Part shown: one piece after another, positions 17,075 to 26,315 of the stretch
Layout: each line of letters starts with the position of its first letter
Numbering within the stretch: the first letter of the stretch is position 1
NCBI RefSeq assembly: GCF_016313185.1
Contig: NZ_CP066218.1
Span: 1,550,001 to 1,614,000, forward strand
DNA length: 64,000 nucleotides
Direction: 5' to 3'
Origin: Mycolicibacterium baixiangningiae
GTDB taxonomy: Bacteria; Actinomycetota; Actinomycetes; Mycobacteriales; Mycobacteriaceae
Notes under the pieces: generated by a model
Seen by the model: the letters and a program-made list of their open reading frames with translations, nothing else
The model's database searches: none
What the model was told of the DNA's origin: nothing
Program-made: the position numbers and the translations under genes

Positions 17075-18625
17075 TTAGTCGGACGCCAGGAACGCCTCGA
17101 GCTTCTCCACGATCTGGTCGATGCTGAAGCTGGCCGGTGGATGGCGAGGCGGGAACCCCCGGAACGTGTCGAGGAAGGCCGACGCCATCGCGGTGGCATA
17201 AAAGGCGAAGAAGTCGCGCCGCATGAACCAGTCGTAGTAGGTGTTCGACGTGATGTCGGCGTACTCGAACGGGTCGGTGCGCAGATTGAACAGCTTGGGC
17301 ACCCGAAGCTCCGTGAACGGTTCGGCCCAGATCCGCAACGTCCCCTGGCAACGTTGCTCGGCGAACACGATCTTCCAGTTCTCGAACCGCATCGCCACCA
17401 GTTGCGCGTCGTCGTTGAAGTAGAAGAAGCCTCGTCGCGGGCTCGACTCGACATCGCCCGTGAGATACGGCAGCAGGTTGAAGCCGTCGATGTGCACCTT
17501 GTATTCGGTGGTGCCGTCCGCCCCGGCCCTGTGGCCCTTCTTGAGTTTCTCGACGATGTCCGGCTCGCCTGCCGCGGCCAGGAACGTCGGCAGCCAATCG
17601 TGGTGCTGGACGATGTCGTTGGATACCGTGCTGGCCTTGATCTTTCCGGGCCAGCGGATCAGCTCGGGAACGCGGTAGGCGCCCTCCCAGTTGGTGTTCT
17701 TCTCACTGCGGAACGGTGTCGTCCCCCCGTCTGGCCACGAGTTGCGGTGCGGGCCGTTGTCCGTGGAGTAGACGACGATGGTGTCCTCGGCGATGCCGAG
17801 TTCGTCGAGCACGTTCAGCACGGTGCCGACGTTACGGTCGTGATCGATCATCGTGTCGTGGTAATCGGACTGCCACAGGCCGGCCTGCCCTCGGCTCTCG
17901 GGCTTGGTGTGGGTGTAGAGGTGCATGTGGGTGAAGTTGCACCACACGAAGAACGGGTTGCCGTCGTCGTGTTGACGCTTGATGTAGTCGACGGTGGCAT
18001 CGGCGATGTCGTCGTCGATGGTTTCCATGCGCTTGGCGGTCAACGGACCGGTGTCCTCGATGGTCTGTTTCCCGACGGGCCCGAACTTTGGGTCATCGCT
18101 CTCGGTCGAGACTTCTTCGGTGGCCTTGCATTTCAGCACCCCGCGGGGCAGGGCGAAGTCGTGAAGTCGCGGGAACTGATCCTTGTGCGGATAGTCGAAG
18201 TTCTCCGGCTCCTCCTCGGCGTTGAGGTGGTACAGGTTGCCGAAGAACTCGTCGAATCCGTGCACGGTCGGCAGGTACTTGTTCCGATCGCCGAAGTGGT
18301 TCTTCCCGAATTGCCCTGTGGCATAACCGAGCGGTTTGAGCAGCTCGGCAATCGTCGGATCCTCAGCAGCCCAGCCGATGTCGACGCCCGGCACACCGAC
18401 CTTGCTCATCCCGGTGCGGTACACGCTCTGACCGCTGATGAAGGCGGCGCGGCCCGCGGTGCAGCTCTGCTCACCGTAGGAATCCGTGAACCGCATGCCC
18501 TCCGCGGCGATGCGGTCGATGTTGGGGGTGCGGTACCCCATCAGGCCATCGCTGTAGCAACTGAGATTGCTGATGCCGATGTCGTCGCCCCAGATGACGA
18601 GGATGTTGGGTTTCCGGTCGGGCAT
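17075..18625 (-). CDS. Type I sulfatase (arylsulfatase family)
   Basis: 516-aa sulfatase. The N-terminal metal site is NILVIWGDDIG (residues 7-17). The modification motif is C-T-A-G-R with Cys55, the residue converted to formylglycine. Downstream metal and sulfate ligands include GKNHFGD near residue 113 and STDNGPH near residue 284. ATG 18625 (MPDRKPN) was chosen at the conserved start; the in-frame extension upstream is not family-like. No signal peptide is seen, so a cytoplasmic location is likely. The natural substrate is unknown. It is first in a sulfatase-HAD-FGE operon, which supplies its own maturation enzyme. Confidence 0.9.
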   Translation of the reverse strand: MPDRKPNILVIWGDDIGISNLSCYSDGLMGYRTPNIDRIAAEGMRFTDSYGEQSCTAGRAAFISGQSVYRTGMSKVGVPGVDIGWAAEDPTIAELLKPLGYATGQFGKNHFGDRNKYLPTVHGFDEFFGNLYHLNAEEEPENFDYPHKDQFPRLHDFALPRGVLKCKATEEVSTESDDPKFGPVGKQTIEDTGPLTAKRMETIDDDIADATVDYIKRQHDDGNPFFVWCNFTHMHLYTHTKPESRGQAGLWQSDYHDTMIDHDRNVGTVLNVLDELGIAEDTIVVYSTDNGPHRNSWPDGGTTPFRSEKNTNWEGAYRVPELIRWPGKIKASTVSNDIVQHHDWLPTFLAAAGEPDIVEKLKKGHRAGADGTTEYKVHIDGFNLLPYLTGDVESSPRRGFFYFNDDAQLVAMRFENWKIVFAEQRCQGTLRIWAEPFTELRVPKLFNLRTDPFEYADITSNTYYDWFMRRDFFAFYATAMASAFLDTFRGFPPRHPPASFSIDQIVEKLEAFLASD

Positions 18626-18758
18626 AGCGGCCCCCTTGCCGTCGCGTCGATGTCGATCGTAGGAGTGCCGGATCACGCCGTCCCGGTATTCACCGAAGCG
18701 TCATCTTTTACGCGTGTCCGGGTGTCTCCTAGGTGCTGGCCGGCGCACAATCGCAGGC

Positions 18759-19390
18759 ATGCTGGCCGTCGACCTGCTCACCCGTGTCGGCTTGGCGACC
18801 CTGCTGGGTGTGGCGATCGGCCTGGAACGGCAGTGGCGCTCCCGCATGGCCGGTCTGCAGACCATGGCGCTGGTGAGCACGGGCTCCGCCCTCTATCTGA
18901 TCCTGGGCGCCTACAGCTTCCCGGGCGCCGATCCGACCCGGGTGGCAGCGCAGATCGTCTCGGGCATCGGCTTTCTCGGCGCCGGGGTCATCATGAAGCA
19001 GGGCCTGTCGGTGACTGGCCTCAATACGCGGCCACGCTGTGGTCGACCGGGGCTGTCGGTGCGCTGGCCGGCGCCTGGTTGTGGCGTGAGGCCATCGCCA
19101 GTGGGGTCATCGTCGTCGCGGTCAACCTGCTTCTGCCCCGCTGGCGGAAACGATGGACCGCCGCAGGAACTGGGCCGGCAGGGAGCATTCACCGGTGAAC
19201 TACCTGCTGACGGTGGTGTGTCGCGACGACCACGACACCGACGTGCGGGAGTTGCTGATTCAGACCGTTCCCGACGAAGCCGCCGAAGGCCTCCCTCGGC
19301 CCTGAACGGGTGGCGCTGGGACCGAAGATCAACCGCTTCGAGACCGTCGAGGCGGACGACACCGAGCCGGCGCGGCGGATCCGGCCGTCA
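18759..19390 (+). pseudogene. mgtC/sapB-family gene broken by frameshifts
   Basis: From ATG 18759 the frame encodes a typical MgtC/SapB membrane protein (GLATLLGVAIGLERQWRSR, then GIGFLGAGVIMK, then GLNT). At about 19025 the conserved continuation AATLWSTGAVGALAGAWLW is found only in another frame, consistent with loss of one base. That second frame stops near 19196, and a segment NYLLTVVCRDDHDTDVREL, resembling a cytosolic ACT-like tail, is in a third frame up to TGA 19303. A last short block, INRFETVEADD, is in yet another frame. With several breaks no full-length MgtC can be made. Intact homologues support growth in low Mg2+ and in macrophages. Confidence 0.7.
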
Positions 19391-20803
19391 CCCGCTGAAT
19401 TCGCGCACCGAGTCGGGCGCCCACCCGGGGTCCCCGGTAGTGGCGTAGTCCACCCACGCCCCGTGCACGGCCGAGGCGAGAGCCCGCGGTGGCTCCTCGG
19501 GGCCGAGCAGCCCGGCCGGTCCGCGCAGCACCGGTTCGTGGAGACGGTCGAAGACGAAGGGCAGCTCGACAGCGTGGGCGGCGCCCAACCGGCCGCCCAC
19601 GGCCGCCGACCGCCACGAGAAGCGGTACTCGTGCAGCGGCACGGCGGCGTGTGACGAGTGTGCGTCGATGAGACGCCCTGTGCCCGAAACGAACAACGCG
19701 TCGCCGAGCATCGCCGAGCGGATCTGGCCCCACGTGGCATGGGGGTAGCGGTCACAGTATTTGGCGACGGCGGTATCCGGATCGGCATGCGTGCGGTCGG
19801 CCAGGTCTCGTACGTCGTTTTCGGTCGTGGTCTCGAGGGTGCCCTGCGGCACCAGGTACAGGTTGCCTTCCTGCGCGTTGGTGCCGATCAGCAGCGGCAC
19901 CGAGGCCCCGACGCCCGCGGCGACTGCGTCGGCGGGCTGCCGGTCCATCACCACACTGAACGGGCTGAGCCCGGCCAGCGGATCGAACCTGCGTCGGGTG
20001 CGCAGGTCCACCCCCGCGAGCCGAGAGCCCACCGCGACGAGTTCGTCGTCGGAGAAGCCGACGAACCCGTCGACGGTCGGATCCGTGCCGAGCAGCTGCG
20101 CGACACGGTGGGTGACCCGGGCGGCCTGTTCGCGATCGAAGGCTCCGGTCCCGTTGCCGCTCTGCATGATCGCGCGCCGCAGCAGGGGACGGGCGTCGGG
20201 CGTGGCGAGCAGAGCCCCGACCAGGGTGGCCCCCGCGGACTGGCCGAACAGGGTCACGTTGTCGGGGTCACCGCCGAAGCTCTCCGCGTTGGCCTTCACC
20301 CACTTCAGCGCGGCCAGCACGTCGAGCAGCCCTCGGTTGGGCGGGGCTCCCGGCAGATCCAGGAATCCGACGATGCCCAGCCGGTAGGTGACCGTCACCA
20401 GGACCACGCCGTCACGTGCGAACGCGGCACCGTCGTACAGCGGTGATCGGGTGGAGCCGGAGACGAACCCCCCGCCGTGTACGAACACCATCACCGGTCG
20501 TCCGACGGCGCCGCTGGGCGCCCACACGTTCAGTGTCAGGTACTCCGGGTCGCCGAGACGGGCGGTGCCGAAGAACGGTGACATGTCCAGCGCCCCGAAA
20601 CCGCTACGGGGTGCCTGCGGCGCCGCGGGACCCGGCTCGGCGGCGTCCCGCACCTGCGTCCAGCCGGGATGCGGCGCCGGTTCGGCGAACCGCGCCGCGC
20701 CGGTCGGTGGTGTGGCGTAGGGGATTCCGAGGAAGACCGAGTATTCGTCGACGGTGCGGCCACGGACGTCGCCGGACGTGATGACGACGACGGTCTCAGA
20801 CAT
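19388..20803 (-). CDS. Type B carboxylesterase
   Basis: 471-aa carboxylesterase/para-nitrobenzyl-esterase family enzyme. The oxyanion-hole motif FVHGGGF is near residue 110, the nucleophile elbow FGQSAGA near residue 184 (serine of the triad), and a C-terminal PLHEYRFSWR segment precedes the expected catalytic-His region (AAHAVELPFVF). The usual conserved Asn in the early LNVWAP block is present. No signal peptide is visible. It overlaps the upstream MBL-fold gene by 8 nt (20796-20803), so they are probably one operon. The ester substrate is unknown. Confidence 0.87.
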   Translation of the reverse strand: MSETVVVITSGDVRGRTVDEYSVFLGIPYATPPTGAARFAEPAPHPGWTQVRDAAEPGPAAPQAPRSGFGALDMSPFFGTARLGDPEYLTLNVWAPSGAVGRPVMVFVHGGGFVSGSTRSPLYDGAAFARDGVVLVTVTYRLGIVGFLDLPGAPPNRGLLDVLAALKWVKANAESFGGDPDNVTLFGQSAGATLVGALLATPDARPLLRRAIMQSGNGTGAFDREQAARVTHRVAQLLGTDPTVDGFVGFSDDELVAVGSRLAGVDLRTRRRFDPLAGLSPFSVVMDRQPADAVAAGVGASVPLLIGTNAQEGNLYLVPQGTLETTTENDVRDLADRTHADPDTAVAKYCDRYPHATWGQIRSAMLGDALFVSGTGRLIDAHSSHAAVPLHEYRFSWRSAAVGGRLGAAHAVELPFVFDRLHEPVLRGPAGLLGPEEPPRALASAVHGAWVDYATTGDPGWAPDSVREFSG

Positions 20804-21731
20804 GGGTCACCCGGGTGAACGGCGCCCACCGCTCGATCGCGAACGTGTCGCCCTGGCGGGTCACCTCCGCACCGCCGTGCCCGCCGAGGTGCGCGGGGAA
20901 CACGAGCGTGTTGGTGTCGGCGGCATAGCCGAGCAGCCGCCGCCTGGTGGCCCTGGCGGCCGCGGGATCCTCGCAGAAGCAACTGTTGACGTCGGGCTCC
21001 ACCAGCTGCAACGCGGTGTGCAGCAGATCGCCGACGAACAACGCTCTGTCCGTGCCGGATTCGAGCGTCACGATCGAGGAGCCGGGGGTATGGCCGGCAG
21101 CCAGGTCCAGCCGCAGGTTCGCGTCGATGTCCCACTGCCCGTCCCACAGCTGGACCAAGCCGGCGTCGGCGACCGGTGCGACGCTGTCGGCGAAAACGAT
21201 GCGGCTCGCGGCGCCGAGGCGGGACGGATGGCCGTTGGCCGGATTCCAGAAGTCGAAGTCGGCCCGTGGCATCAGGTAGGTGGCGTTCGGGAATGTCGGC
21301 ACCCACTCTCCGTCGCGCAACGTGGTGTTCCAGCCGACGTGGTCGTTGTGCAGATGGGTGTTGACCACGATGTCGACATCCTCGGGCCGGATCCCGGCCG
21401 CGGCGAGGTTGCCGAGGAATTCTGTTTCGAGGTGGTCCCACACCGAATCGGGCCGCACCTTGTGGTTGCCGACACCGGTGTCGACGAGGATGGTCCTGCC
21501 CTCGCTGCGCAGCACCCACGTCTGGATGGCCGAAACGCACACGTCCGCAGCGGGGTCGTAGAAGTCGGGTGCCAACCAGCTCTGGTTGGCCTTCCATGAG
21601 CTGCAACGACTTTCGGGAAAGAAGGTTTTCGGCGAGAGCTCGACCGACCCGTAGTACTCCATGACCCGGGTGATCGAGACGTCGCCCAATACGAGTGTGT
21701 TCACCCGTTCAGCGTGCGGCGGTTGCGCCAC
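20796..21731 (-). CDS. MBL-fold metallo-hydrolase
   Basis: 311-aa metallo-beta-lactamase-fold hydrolase with the metal-binding motif THLHNDH near residue 129 (HxHxDH-type), LAAGHTPGS near residue 214 and FVGDLLHT near residue 236. This is the quorum-quenching/hydrolase branch, but no substrate can be named. Start GTG 21731 was taken; a second GTG ten codons in (MNTLVLGDV) is equally possible and gives a more typical N-terminus. It diverges from the XRE regulator across about 73 bp and is followed by an overlapping carboxylesterase gene. Confidence 0.82.
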   Translation of the reverse strand: MAQPPHAERVNTLVLGDVSITRVMEYYGSVELSPKTFFPESRCSSWKANQSWLAPDFYDPAADVCVSAIQTWVLRSEGRTILVDTGVGNHKVRPDSVWDHLETEFLGNLAAAGIRPEDVDIVVNTHLHNDHVGWNTTLRDGEWVPTFPNATYLMPRADFDFWNPANGHPSRLGAASRIVFADSVAPVADAGLVQLWDGQWDIDANLRLDLAAGHTPGSSIVTLESGTDRALFVGDLLHTALQLVEPDVNSCFCEDPAAARATRRRLLGYAADTNTLVFPAHLGGHGGAEVTRQGDTFAIERWAPFTRVTHV

Positions 21732-21804
21732 CGCAACCAGCCCCGGTGGTGCCTACCCCTGCCAGGGTCAGGCACGCACCGCGCGGCCGGCGCATAGTGG
21801 AGTC

Positions 21805-22707
21805 GTGACGTTTCCCACGCTCGGTGAGTTCCTGCGGGCGCGTCGCGCGCTGCTCGATCCGCATGACGCGGGCCTGCCGGTGATCGCAGGGCGGCGACGT
21901 GTGGCCGGGTTGCGGCGCGAGGAGCTCGCCCAGCTGGCCGGCGTCAGCGTCTCGTACTACACCCGTCTGGAGCAGGGCCAGTCGGTGAACGCCTCCGAGG
22001 TGGTGCTCGACGCCCTCGCCGGTGCATTGCGCCTCGACGAACACGAGCGGCGCCACCTGCACGCGCTGGCCAGTGCACGGCCGAAACGTGTCAGCCGGCC
22101 ACCGGTCGAACGGCTCGACCCGTTGACCCGTGACCTGCTGCGCTCACTGGGCGACGTCCCCGCGATGGTGACCGGACGCCGCACCGACGTGCTGGCCTGG
22201 AATCCGCTGGGGCACAACTTGATCGCCGATCACGTCGACCCGGCGTCCGTCGACCGGCCTGCCGAACGCCCCAACCTCGCCAGGATGTTGTTCCTCGACG
22301 GCCATACGCGTGAGTTGTACGTCGACTGGCACCGCAAGGCGCGCGCCGTCGTCGGCAACCTCCGCCACGTCGCCGGGCGCCACCCCGACGATCCGCTGTT
22401 GGCCGGACTCATCGGCGAACTGTCGATGAAGAGCCTGGATTTCGTCGCGTTGTGGCGTGACCACCGGGTCAAACCGTGCGAGGCGGACTCCTACGAACTG
22501 CGCCACCCGATGGTCGGTTCGGTGACCGTCACCCAGCACAACCTGACGGTGGCGCGGTCCGCCGACCAGTCACTGTGCGTCATGACCACGGCCGAAGGCT
22601 CGACGTCGGCGGACACCCTCGCACTCCTGGGGGGACTGATACGCGACCAGTCCGCACCCGCCCCGGCGCCGGAGCCCGCGCCGTTCGGGCAAACGGTAAC
22701 TCCCTAA
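21805..22707 (+). CDS. XRE-family regulator with MmyB-type ligand-binding domain
   Basis: 300-aa transcriptional regulator. The N-terminal helix-turn-helix lies at about residues 30-75 (LRREELAQLAGVSVSYYTRLEQGQ), followed by an MmyB-like putative ligand-binding domain (VLAWNPLGHNLI near residue 130, LYVDWHRKAR near residue 170). GTG 21805 (VTFPTLGEFLRARR) was chosen because homologues start just before GEFLRARR and upstream residues are atypical. It is divergent from the MBL-fold/carboxylesterase pair, so it probably regulates them; such genes often control neighbouring hydrolases or oxidoreductases. The Pro/Ala-rich C-terminus is not conserved. Confidence 0.82.
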   Translation: MTFPTLGEFLRARRALLDPHDAGLPVIAGRRRVAGLRREELAQLAGVSVSYYTRLEQGQSVNASEVVLDALAGALRLDEHERRHLHALASARPKRVSRPPVERLDPLTRDLLRSLGDVPAMVTGRRTDVLAWNPLGHNLIADHVDPASVDRPAERPNLARMLFLDGHTRELYVDWHRKARAVVGNLRHVAGRHPDDPLLAGLIGELSMKSLDFVALWRDHRVKPCEADSYELRHPMVGSVTVTQHNLTVARSADQSLCVMTTAEGSTSADTLALLGGLIRDQSAPAPAPEPAPFGQTVTP

Positions 22708-22861
22708 CCGGCAGGCGTGCATTTTCCCTGTTTGCGGAACGGCGGCGGCGCCCCGTCAGTTTCCCGGTGCCGTTTTGGGGCCAACGGGCGGAAATATTCG
22801 CACCATCCGCCTGCGGCCGTGAAACACTTCCATAGGACAATGTGCGTGTGGAGGTGTGGGA

Positions 22862-23110
22862 ATGATGAAGAATGTCGATGCGGGCGAGAATTCCGGCATA
22901 GCGATGAATTCGCGGGTGTTGGTGTTTCCCGGAACTGATCATGAAAAGTCCGGTGTTGTAGTCGAGGATTTTGCTGACGCGGCAGGAAAGGCGGTCGAGA
23001 TCGGTGGCCACACGATCGTCGAGGCGGCCCGTCGATGGGCGGTCACACTCGATGACGGGGGACTGGTGTTCGTCGACGACGACAGCCTGACCGCAGAACC
23101 GACGGACTGA
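22862..23110 (+). CDS. Small hypothetical protein
   Basis: 82-aa acidic protein with no recognised domain. It has a short beta-rich pattern (SRVLVFPGTDHEKSGVVVEDF, then RRWAVTLDDGGLVFVDDDSL), reminiscent of small SH3-like or KOW-like barrels, but this is a guess. ATG 22862 was chosen because GGAGG (22850-22854) lies 7 nt upstream; a second ATG follows immediately. The 154-bp gap before it is AT-richer than average. It is convergent with the 3beta-HSD gene, with only 5 bp between stops. Confidence 0.5.
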   Translation: MMKNVDAGENSGIAMNSRVLVFPGTDHEKSGVVVEDFADAAGKAVEIGGHTIVEAARRWAVTLDDGGLVFVDDDSLTAEPTD

Positions 23111-23115
23111 CCCCG

Positions 23116-24216
23116 TCACCCCGCCGTGACGGCGACCACCGGCGAGGTTCTCTTCTCGTCCTTCATCTTCTCGAACAACTCGACGTAATAGGGCAGGCAC
23201 GCCGCCATCGCCTGCTCGGTGGTGAACAATGGCCGATACCCCAGATCCCGCTCCGCTTTCGCGATCGAGAAGTAGTTGTCGAGGTAAACCCGTTCCACGC
23301 CAAGGGGTTCCAGTGGCGGTTTGGGCAGCCCGAAGCGGAAGTGCAGCCGCTGCCAGACCGTCATCACGAAACGCACGAGCCGACCCGGCACCCGCAGCCG
23401 CGGGTAGCGCTCGCCGCACGCCTCCACGACGGGACGGGAGAACTCGAACATGTTGACCGGCTCCCCGTCGTTGATGAAATACGCCTGACCGGGTGCGGTT
23501 CCGCCGGGTACCAGGTGCTGCGCGGCGAGGATGAAACCGTGAATGAGGTTGTGCACGTACGAGTTGTCGAGTTTGACGTTCTTGCTGCCCACCAACACCT
23601 TGACATGGCCGGCCAGCACACTTTCGAAGACCTTCCGGAACATCGTCTGGTCACCACGGCCCCAGATGCCACTCGGCCGGATCGAGCAGGTCAGCATGCC
23701 GTCGACACCGTTCTCGGCGAGGACGAACTTCTCCGCCACCACCTTGGTCTCGGTGTAGAGATCGTTGAACCGCTCGGTGTAGGGCAAGGTCTCGTCGCCG
23801 GCGACGATGCGTTTGCCGCCCACCACCACACTGTTGGACGCGGTGTAGACGAACCGCTGCACCCCAGCAGCCCTCGCTGCGCGCACGAGGTTCTCGGTGC
23901 CGCCGACGTTGACGGCGAAGCTGCGGCGGCGGTACTCCTCGGTGACCGAGGCGCCGCCCATCAGGTCGATGATCGCTGCGGTGTGGATGACGGTGTCGAC
24001 GCCGGCGACCGCGGCGGCCACGGTCTCCACATCGCAGATGTCACCCTCGAGCGTCTCCAGCAGCGGATGGCGCGGCAACGGGGACGGGACGCGGTCGAAC
24101 GATCGCACGTGGTGGCCGCGCTCGAGCAGTTCGGTCACGAGGTTGGCGCCGACGAAACCGGATCCGCCCGTCACCAGCACCCGGCCCAATTCAGTCGTCA
24201 GCGATGCATCACCCAT
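23116..24216 (-). CDS. 3beta-hydroxysteroid dehydrogenase/isomerase
   Basis: 366-aa extended SDR matching the mycobacterial 3beta-HSD (Rv1106c). It oxidises the 3beta-hydroxyl of cholesterol-type sterols and isomerises the double bond, the first step of sterol ring degradation. The cofactor motif TGGSGFVG lies near residue 17 and the catalytic YTETK near residue 153. C-terminal sequence such as YLDNYFSIAKAERDLGYRP is typical of the 3-beta-HSD family. A perfect KstR-type operator lies 13 nt upstream of the start, fitting sterol-inducible control. The position between accessory genes and xseBA matches M. tuberculosis gene order. Confidence 0.87.
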   Translation of the reverse strand: MGDASLTTELGRVLVTGGSGFVGANLVTELLERGHHVRSFDRVPSPLPRHPLLETLEGDICDVETVAAAVAGVDTVIHTAAIIDLMGGASVTEEYRRRSFAVNVGGTENLVRAARAAGVQRFVYTASNSVVVGGKRIVAGDETLPYTERFNDLYTETKVVAEKFVLAENGVDGMLTCSIRPSGIWGRGDQTMFRKVFESVLAGHVKVLVGSKNVKLDNSYVHNLIHGFILAAQHLVPGGTAPGQAYFINDGEPVNMFEFSRPVVEACGERYPRLRVPGRLVRFVMTVWQRLHFRFGLPKPPLEPLGVERVYLDNYFSIAKAERDLGYRPLFTTEQAMAACLPYYVELFEKMKDEKRTSPVVAVTAG

Positions 24217-24228
24217 GCCGGCGACTAT

Positions 24229-24248
24229 AACTGAAACGTGTTCTAGTT
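24229..24248 (-). promoter_or_regulatory. KstR-type operator of the 3beta-HSD gene
   Basis: AACTGAAACGTGTTCTAGTT is an imperfect palindrome. Its core 24232-24245 matches the published KstR consensus TnnAACnnGTTnnA at every fixed position. It lies 13 nt upstream of the ATG, where a bound repressor would block transcription. KstR controls the mycobacterial cholesterol regulon and responds to CoA thioesters of sterol catabolites. Confidence 0.75.
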
Positions 24249-24279
24249 CTGTACCCCTCGAGCGGAACCGGTTGCCGAC

Positions 24280-24492
24280 TCAACCGTCCTCGGCGTCTCG
24301 CTCACCCAGGGCGGACTCTATGCGCTGACGGGCTCCAGCTAAGTGCTCCTCGCAGCATCGCGCGAGTTCTTCGCCCCGTTCCCAGAGCTTCAGCGATGCA
24401 TCGAGATCGAGGCCGCCCTGTTCGAGCTGTTGCACCACGGCGATCAACTCGTCGCGCGCCTCCTCGTACCCCATCTCACTAATGGGCTTCAT
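24280..24492 (-). CDS. xseB: Exodeoxyribonuclease VII small subunit
   Basis: 70-aa small subunit of exonuclease VII, which degrades single-stranded DNA to oligonucleotides with XseA. The family pattern is clear: [24 protein letters not shown], then [22 protein letters not shown] 24492 was chosen because a GAGGGAG ribosome-binding site lies just upstream, giving a 14-nt overlap with the end of xseA. A GTG four codons further upstream (24504) is an alternative. It is the last gene of the Rv1109c-like/xseA/xseB unit. Confidence 0.9.
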   Translation of the reverse strand: MKPISEMGYEEARDELIAVVQQLEQGGLDLDASLKLWERGEELARCCEEHLAGARQRIESALGERDAEDG

Positions 24493-25708
24493 CGGCTCCC
24501 TCACTCAGCGCGGTGATCGCACCGTCGGCCACCCGGATGCGCAGGTGTGTGCCCGCCGGGGCGTCGGCGGTCGCGCGCAGCACGTTCGTATCGGGCATCG
24601 TCTGCACGACGGCATACCCGCGGGCCAGGGTCGCGGCCGGTCCGAGTGTCGTCAGCCGCGCTGCGAGGTGGCCGACGCGCTCGGACTCCACCGCCAGCAT
24701 CCGGCGGATGTCGCGGCGGGCCGCGGTCCGGGCGCGGTGCACCTCGTCGGCGCGGGCGTCGATCGCCTGCAGTGGACGGGCCAGGACCGGCCGGCTCCGC
24801 AACTGGTCGAGGTGATGCTGCTCGCGGTGCACCCAGTGGCGCAGCGCGCGGGCACTGCGACGGCGCAGGTCCACGACGAATGCCTGCTCGGCGGCGGCAT
24901 CTGGAACCAGACGTTTGGCGGCGTCGGTCGGGGTGGCCGCGCGCAGGTCGGCGACCAGGTCGCACAGCGGGTTGTCGGGTTCGTGGCCGACCGCGCTGAC
25001 CACCGGCGTGGTGCAGGCGGCGATCTCCCGGCACAGCGTCTCGTCGGAGAACGGCAGGAGATCTTCGACGCTGCCGCCGCCGCGGGCCAGCACGATGACG
25101 TCGACGCCGGGGTTCCGGTCGAGTTCGCGGAGCGCCGCGACGATCTGCGGTACCGCGTTGGGGCCCTGCACGATGGTGTTGCGGACGGCGAACCGGACTG
25201 CGGGCCACCGGTTGGCCGCCACCGTCATGACGTCGCGCTCGGCGTGGCTGGCGCGGCCGGTGATCAGGCCGATCGAGCCGGGGAGGAACGGGATGGGCCG
25301 TTTGAGCCGGGGGTCGAAGAGCCCCTCGGCGTCGAGCAGGCGACGCAGGCGGTCGATCCGGGCCAGCAGTTCGCCGATCCCCACCGCGCGGATCTCGCTG
25401 ATCCGCAGGCTGAACGACCCGTTGCGGGTGTAGAACTGCGGCTTGCCCAGCACGATGACCTGGGTGCCCTCGGACAGCGGCACCGGAGCGTTCGCGACGA
25501 GGTCGCGCGGGCAGCTCACCGACAGCGACATGTCCGCGGCGGGATCTCGCAGGACCATCCAGGCGGTCGTCTGACGCACCTTGAGCTCAGTGAGCTGGCC
25601 CTCGATCCACACCATGCCGAGGCGGTCGATGTACTTGGCGACGCGGGTGGCGACAGCCCGGACCGGCCACGGGTTCTCGGGAGACTTGCCCTGCTCGTCG
25701 CCCGTCAC
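24479..25708 (-). CDS. xseA: Exodeoxyribonuclease VII large subunit
   Basis: 409-aa catalytic large subunit of exonuclease VII. The N-terminal OB-fold covers about residues 15-115 ([23 protein letters not shown]). The central nuclease core includes the conserved [17 protein letters not shown] near residue 150, [15 protein letters not shown] near residue 210 and [13 protein letters not shown] near residue 238. A helical C-terminal region probably binds XseB. GTG start 25708 overlaps the stop of the preceding gene by four bases (GTGA), indicating coupled translation. It corresponds to Rv1108c. Confidence 0.93.
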   Translation of the reverse strand: MTGDEQGKSPENPWPVRAVATRVAKYIDRLGMVWIEGQLTELKVRQTTAWMVLRDPAADMSLSVSCPRDLVANAPVPLSEGTQVIVLGKPQFYTRNGSFSLRISEIRAVGIGELLARIDRLRRLLDAEGLFDPRLKRPIPFLPGSIGLITGRASHAERDVMTVAANRWPAVRFAVRNTIVQGPNAVPQIVAALRELDRNPGVDVIVLARGGGSVEDLLPFSDETLCREIAACTTPVVSAVGHEPDNPLCDLVADLRAATPTDAAKRLVPDAAAEQAFVVDLRRRSARALRHWVHREQHHLDQLRSRPVLARPLQAIDARADEVHRARTAARRDIRRMLAVESERVGHLAARLTTLGPAATLARGYAVVQTMPDTNVLRATADAPAGTHLRIRVADGAITALSEGADEAH

Positions 25709-26262
25709 TTGGCGGTGGCGCGGGTGATCCGGTTCGCCAGCAGGGTCTGGAACGGCGCGCGCGAGCGGGTCGCACCCTCGTAGGCGAGCAGCGCCTCCAG
25801 GTCGTCGACGCTCAACGACGGCAACCGTGCCCGCAGCTGCGCCAGGGTCAGCGATTCGTAGTCCAGTTCGGTGACGATCTCCGGGGTGTCGGTCGCCGCC
25901 GACGCGCGCTTCGGGGAGCTCGGAGCGCCGGCATCCGTCGTCTCGGGCTCACCGGTGGAGTACAGCGCAAAGCGGCCCTCCGTGCGGCGCTCGCCCTCAG
26001 AGGCGGGCTCGGAGTCGTCGTCCTCGTCGAACGTGGCCCATTCCGCTTGCTCGTCCTTGGGCGGGAAGAGGGTCTCCAGCGTCTCGTCGCCCCTGTTCAC
26101 CAGGTCGGCGAGATTCTGCTGCAGATGGATCACGATGCTGGCAACCTGGCTGGCCACGGTCATCGGATACATCAGGATGGTCTGTGGCAGCTTGCGGGTT
26201 TCCTCGACCGCTGTGACGGTCACGCCGACCAGCAGGCGAACCCCATAGGGTGCAGTAGCCAT
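25705..26262 (-). CDS. Conserved mycobacterial protein, Rv1109c-like (putative lipid-droplet-associated)
   Basis: 185-aa protein. The N-terminal half (about residues 1-65) is amphipathic/hydrophobic ([42 protein letters not shown]). The middle is acidic ([13 protein letters not shown]). A C-terminal helical segment [25 protein letters not shown] resembles short nucleic-acid- or protein-binding helices. It is the homologue of Rv1109c by position before xseA. I recall some databases naming this family lipid droplet-associated, but the sequence does not prove it. Divergent from ispH. Confidence 0.65.
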   Translation of the reverse strand: MATAPYGVRLLVGVTVTAVEETRKLPQTILMYPMTVASQVASIVIHLQQNLADLVNRGDETLETLFPPKDEQAEWATFDEDDDSEPASEGERRTEGRFALYSTGEPETTDAGAPSSPKRASAATDTPEIVTELDYESLTLAQLRARLPSLSVDDLEALLAYEGATRSRAPFQTLLANRITRATAK

Positions 26263-26315
26263 GCGGACAGCCTACGGCTGGGCGGGGCGCGGCATCGGTC
26301 AGTACCCTGAGAGCC

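Noticed and set aside
17015..19198. 727-aa ORF on the plus strand
   Set aside because: It runs antisense through the sulfatase gene and has no family resemblance until its last 60 residues, which are the frameshifted end of the mgtC pseudogene.
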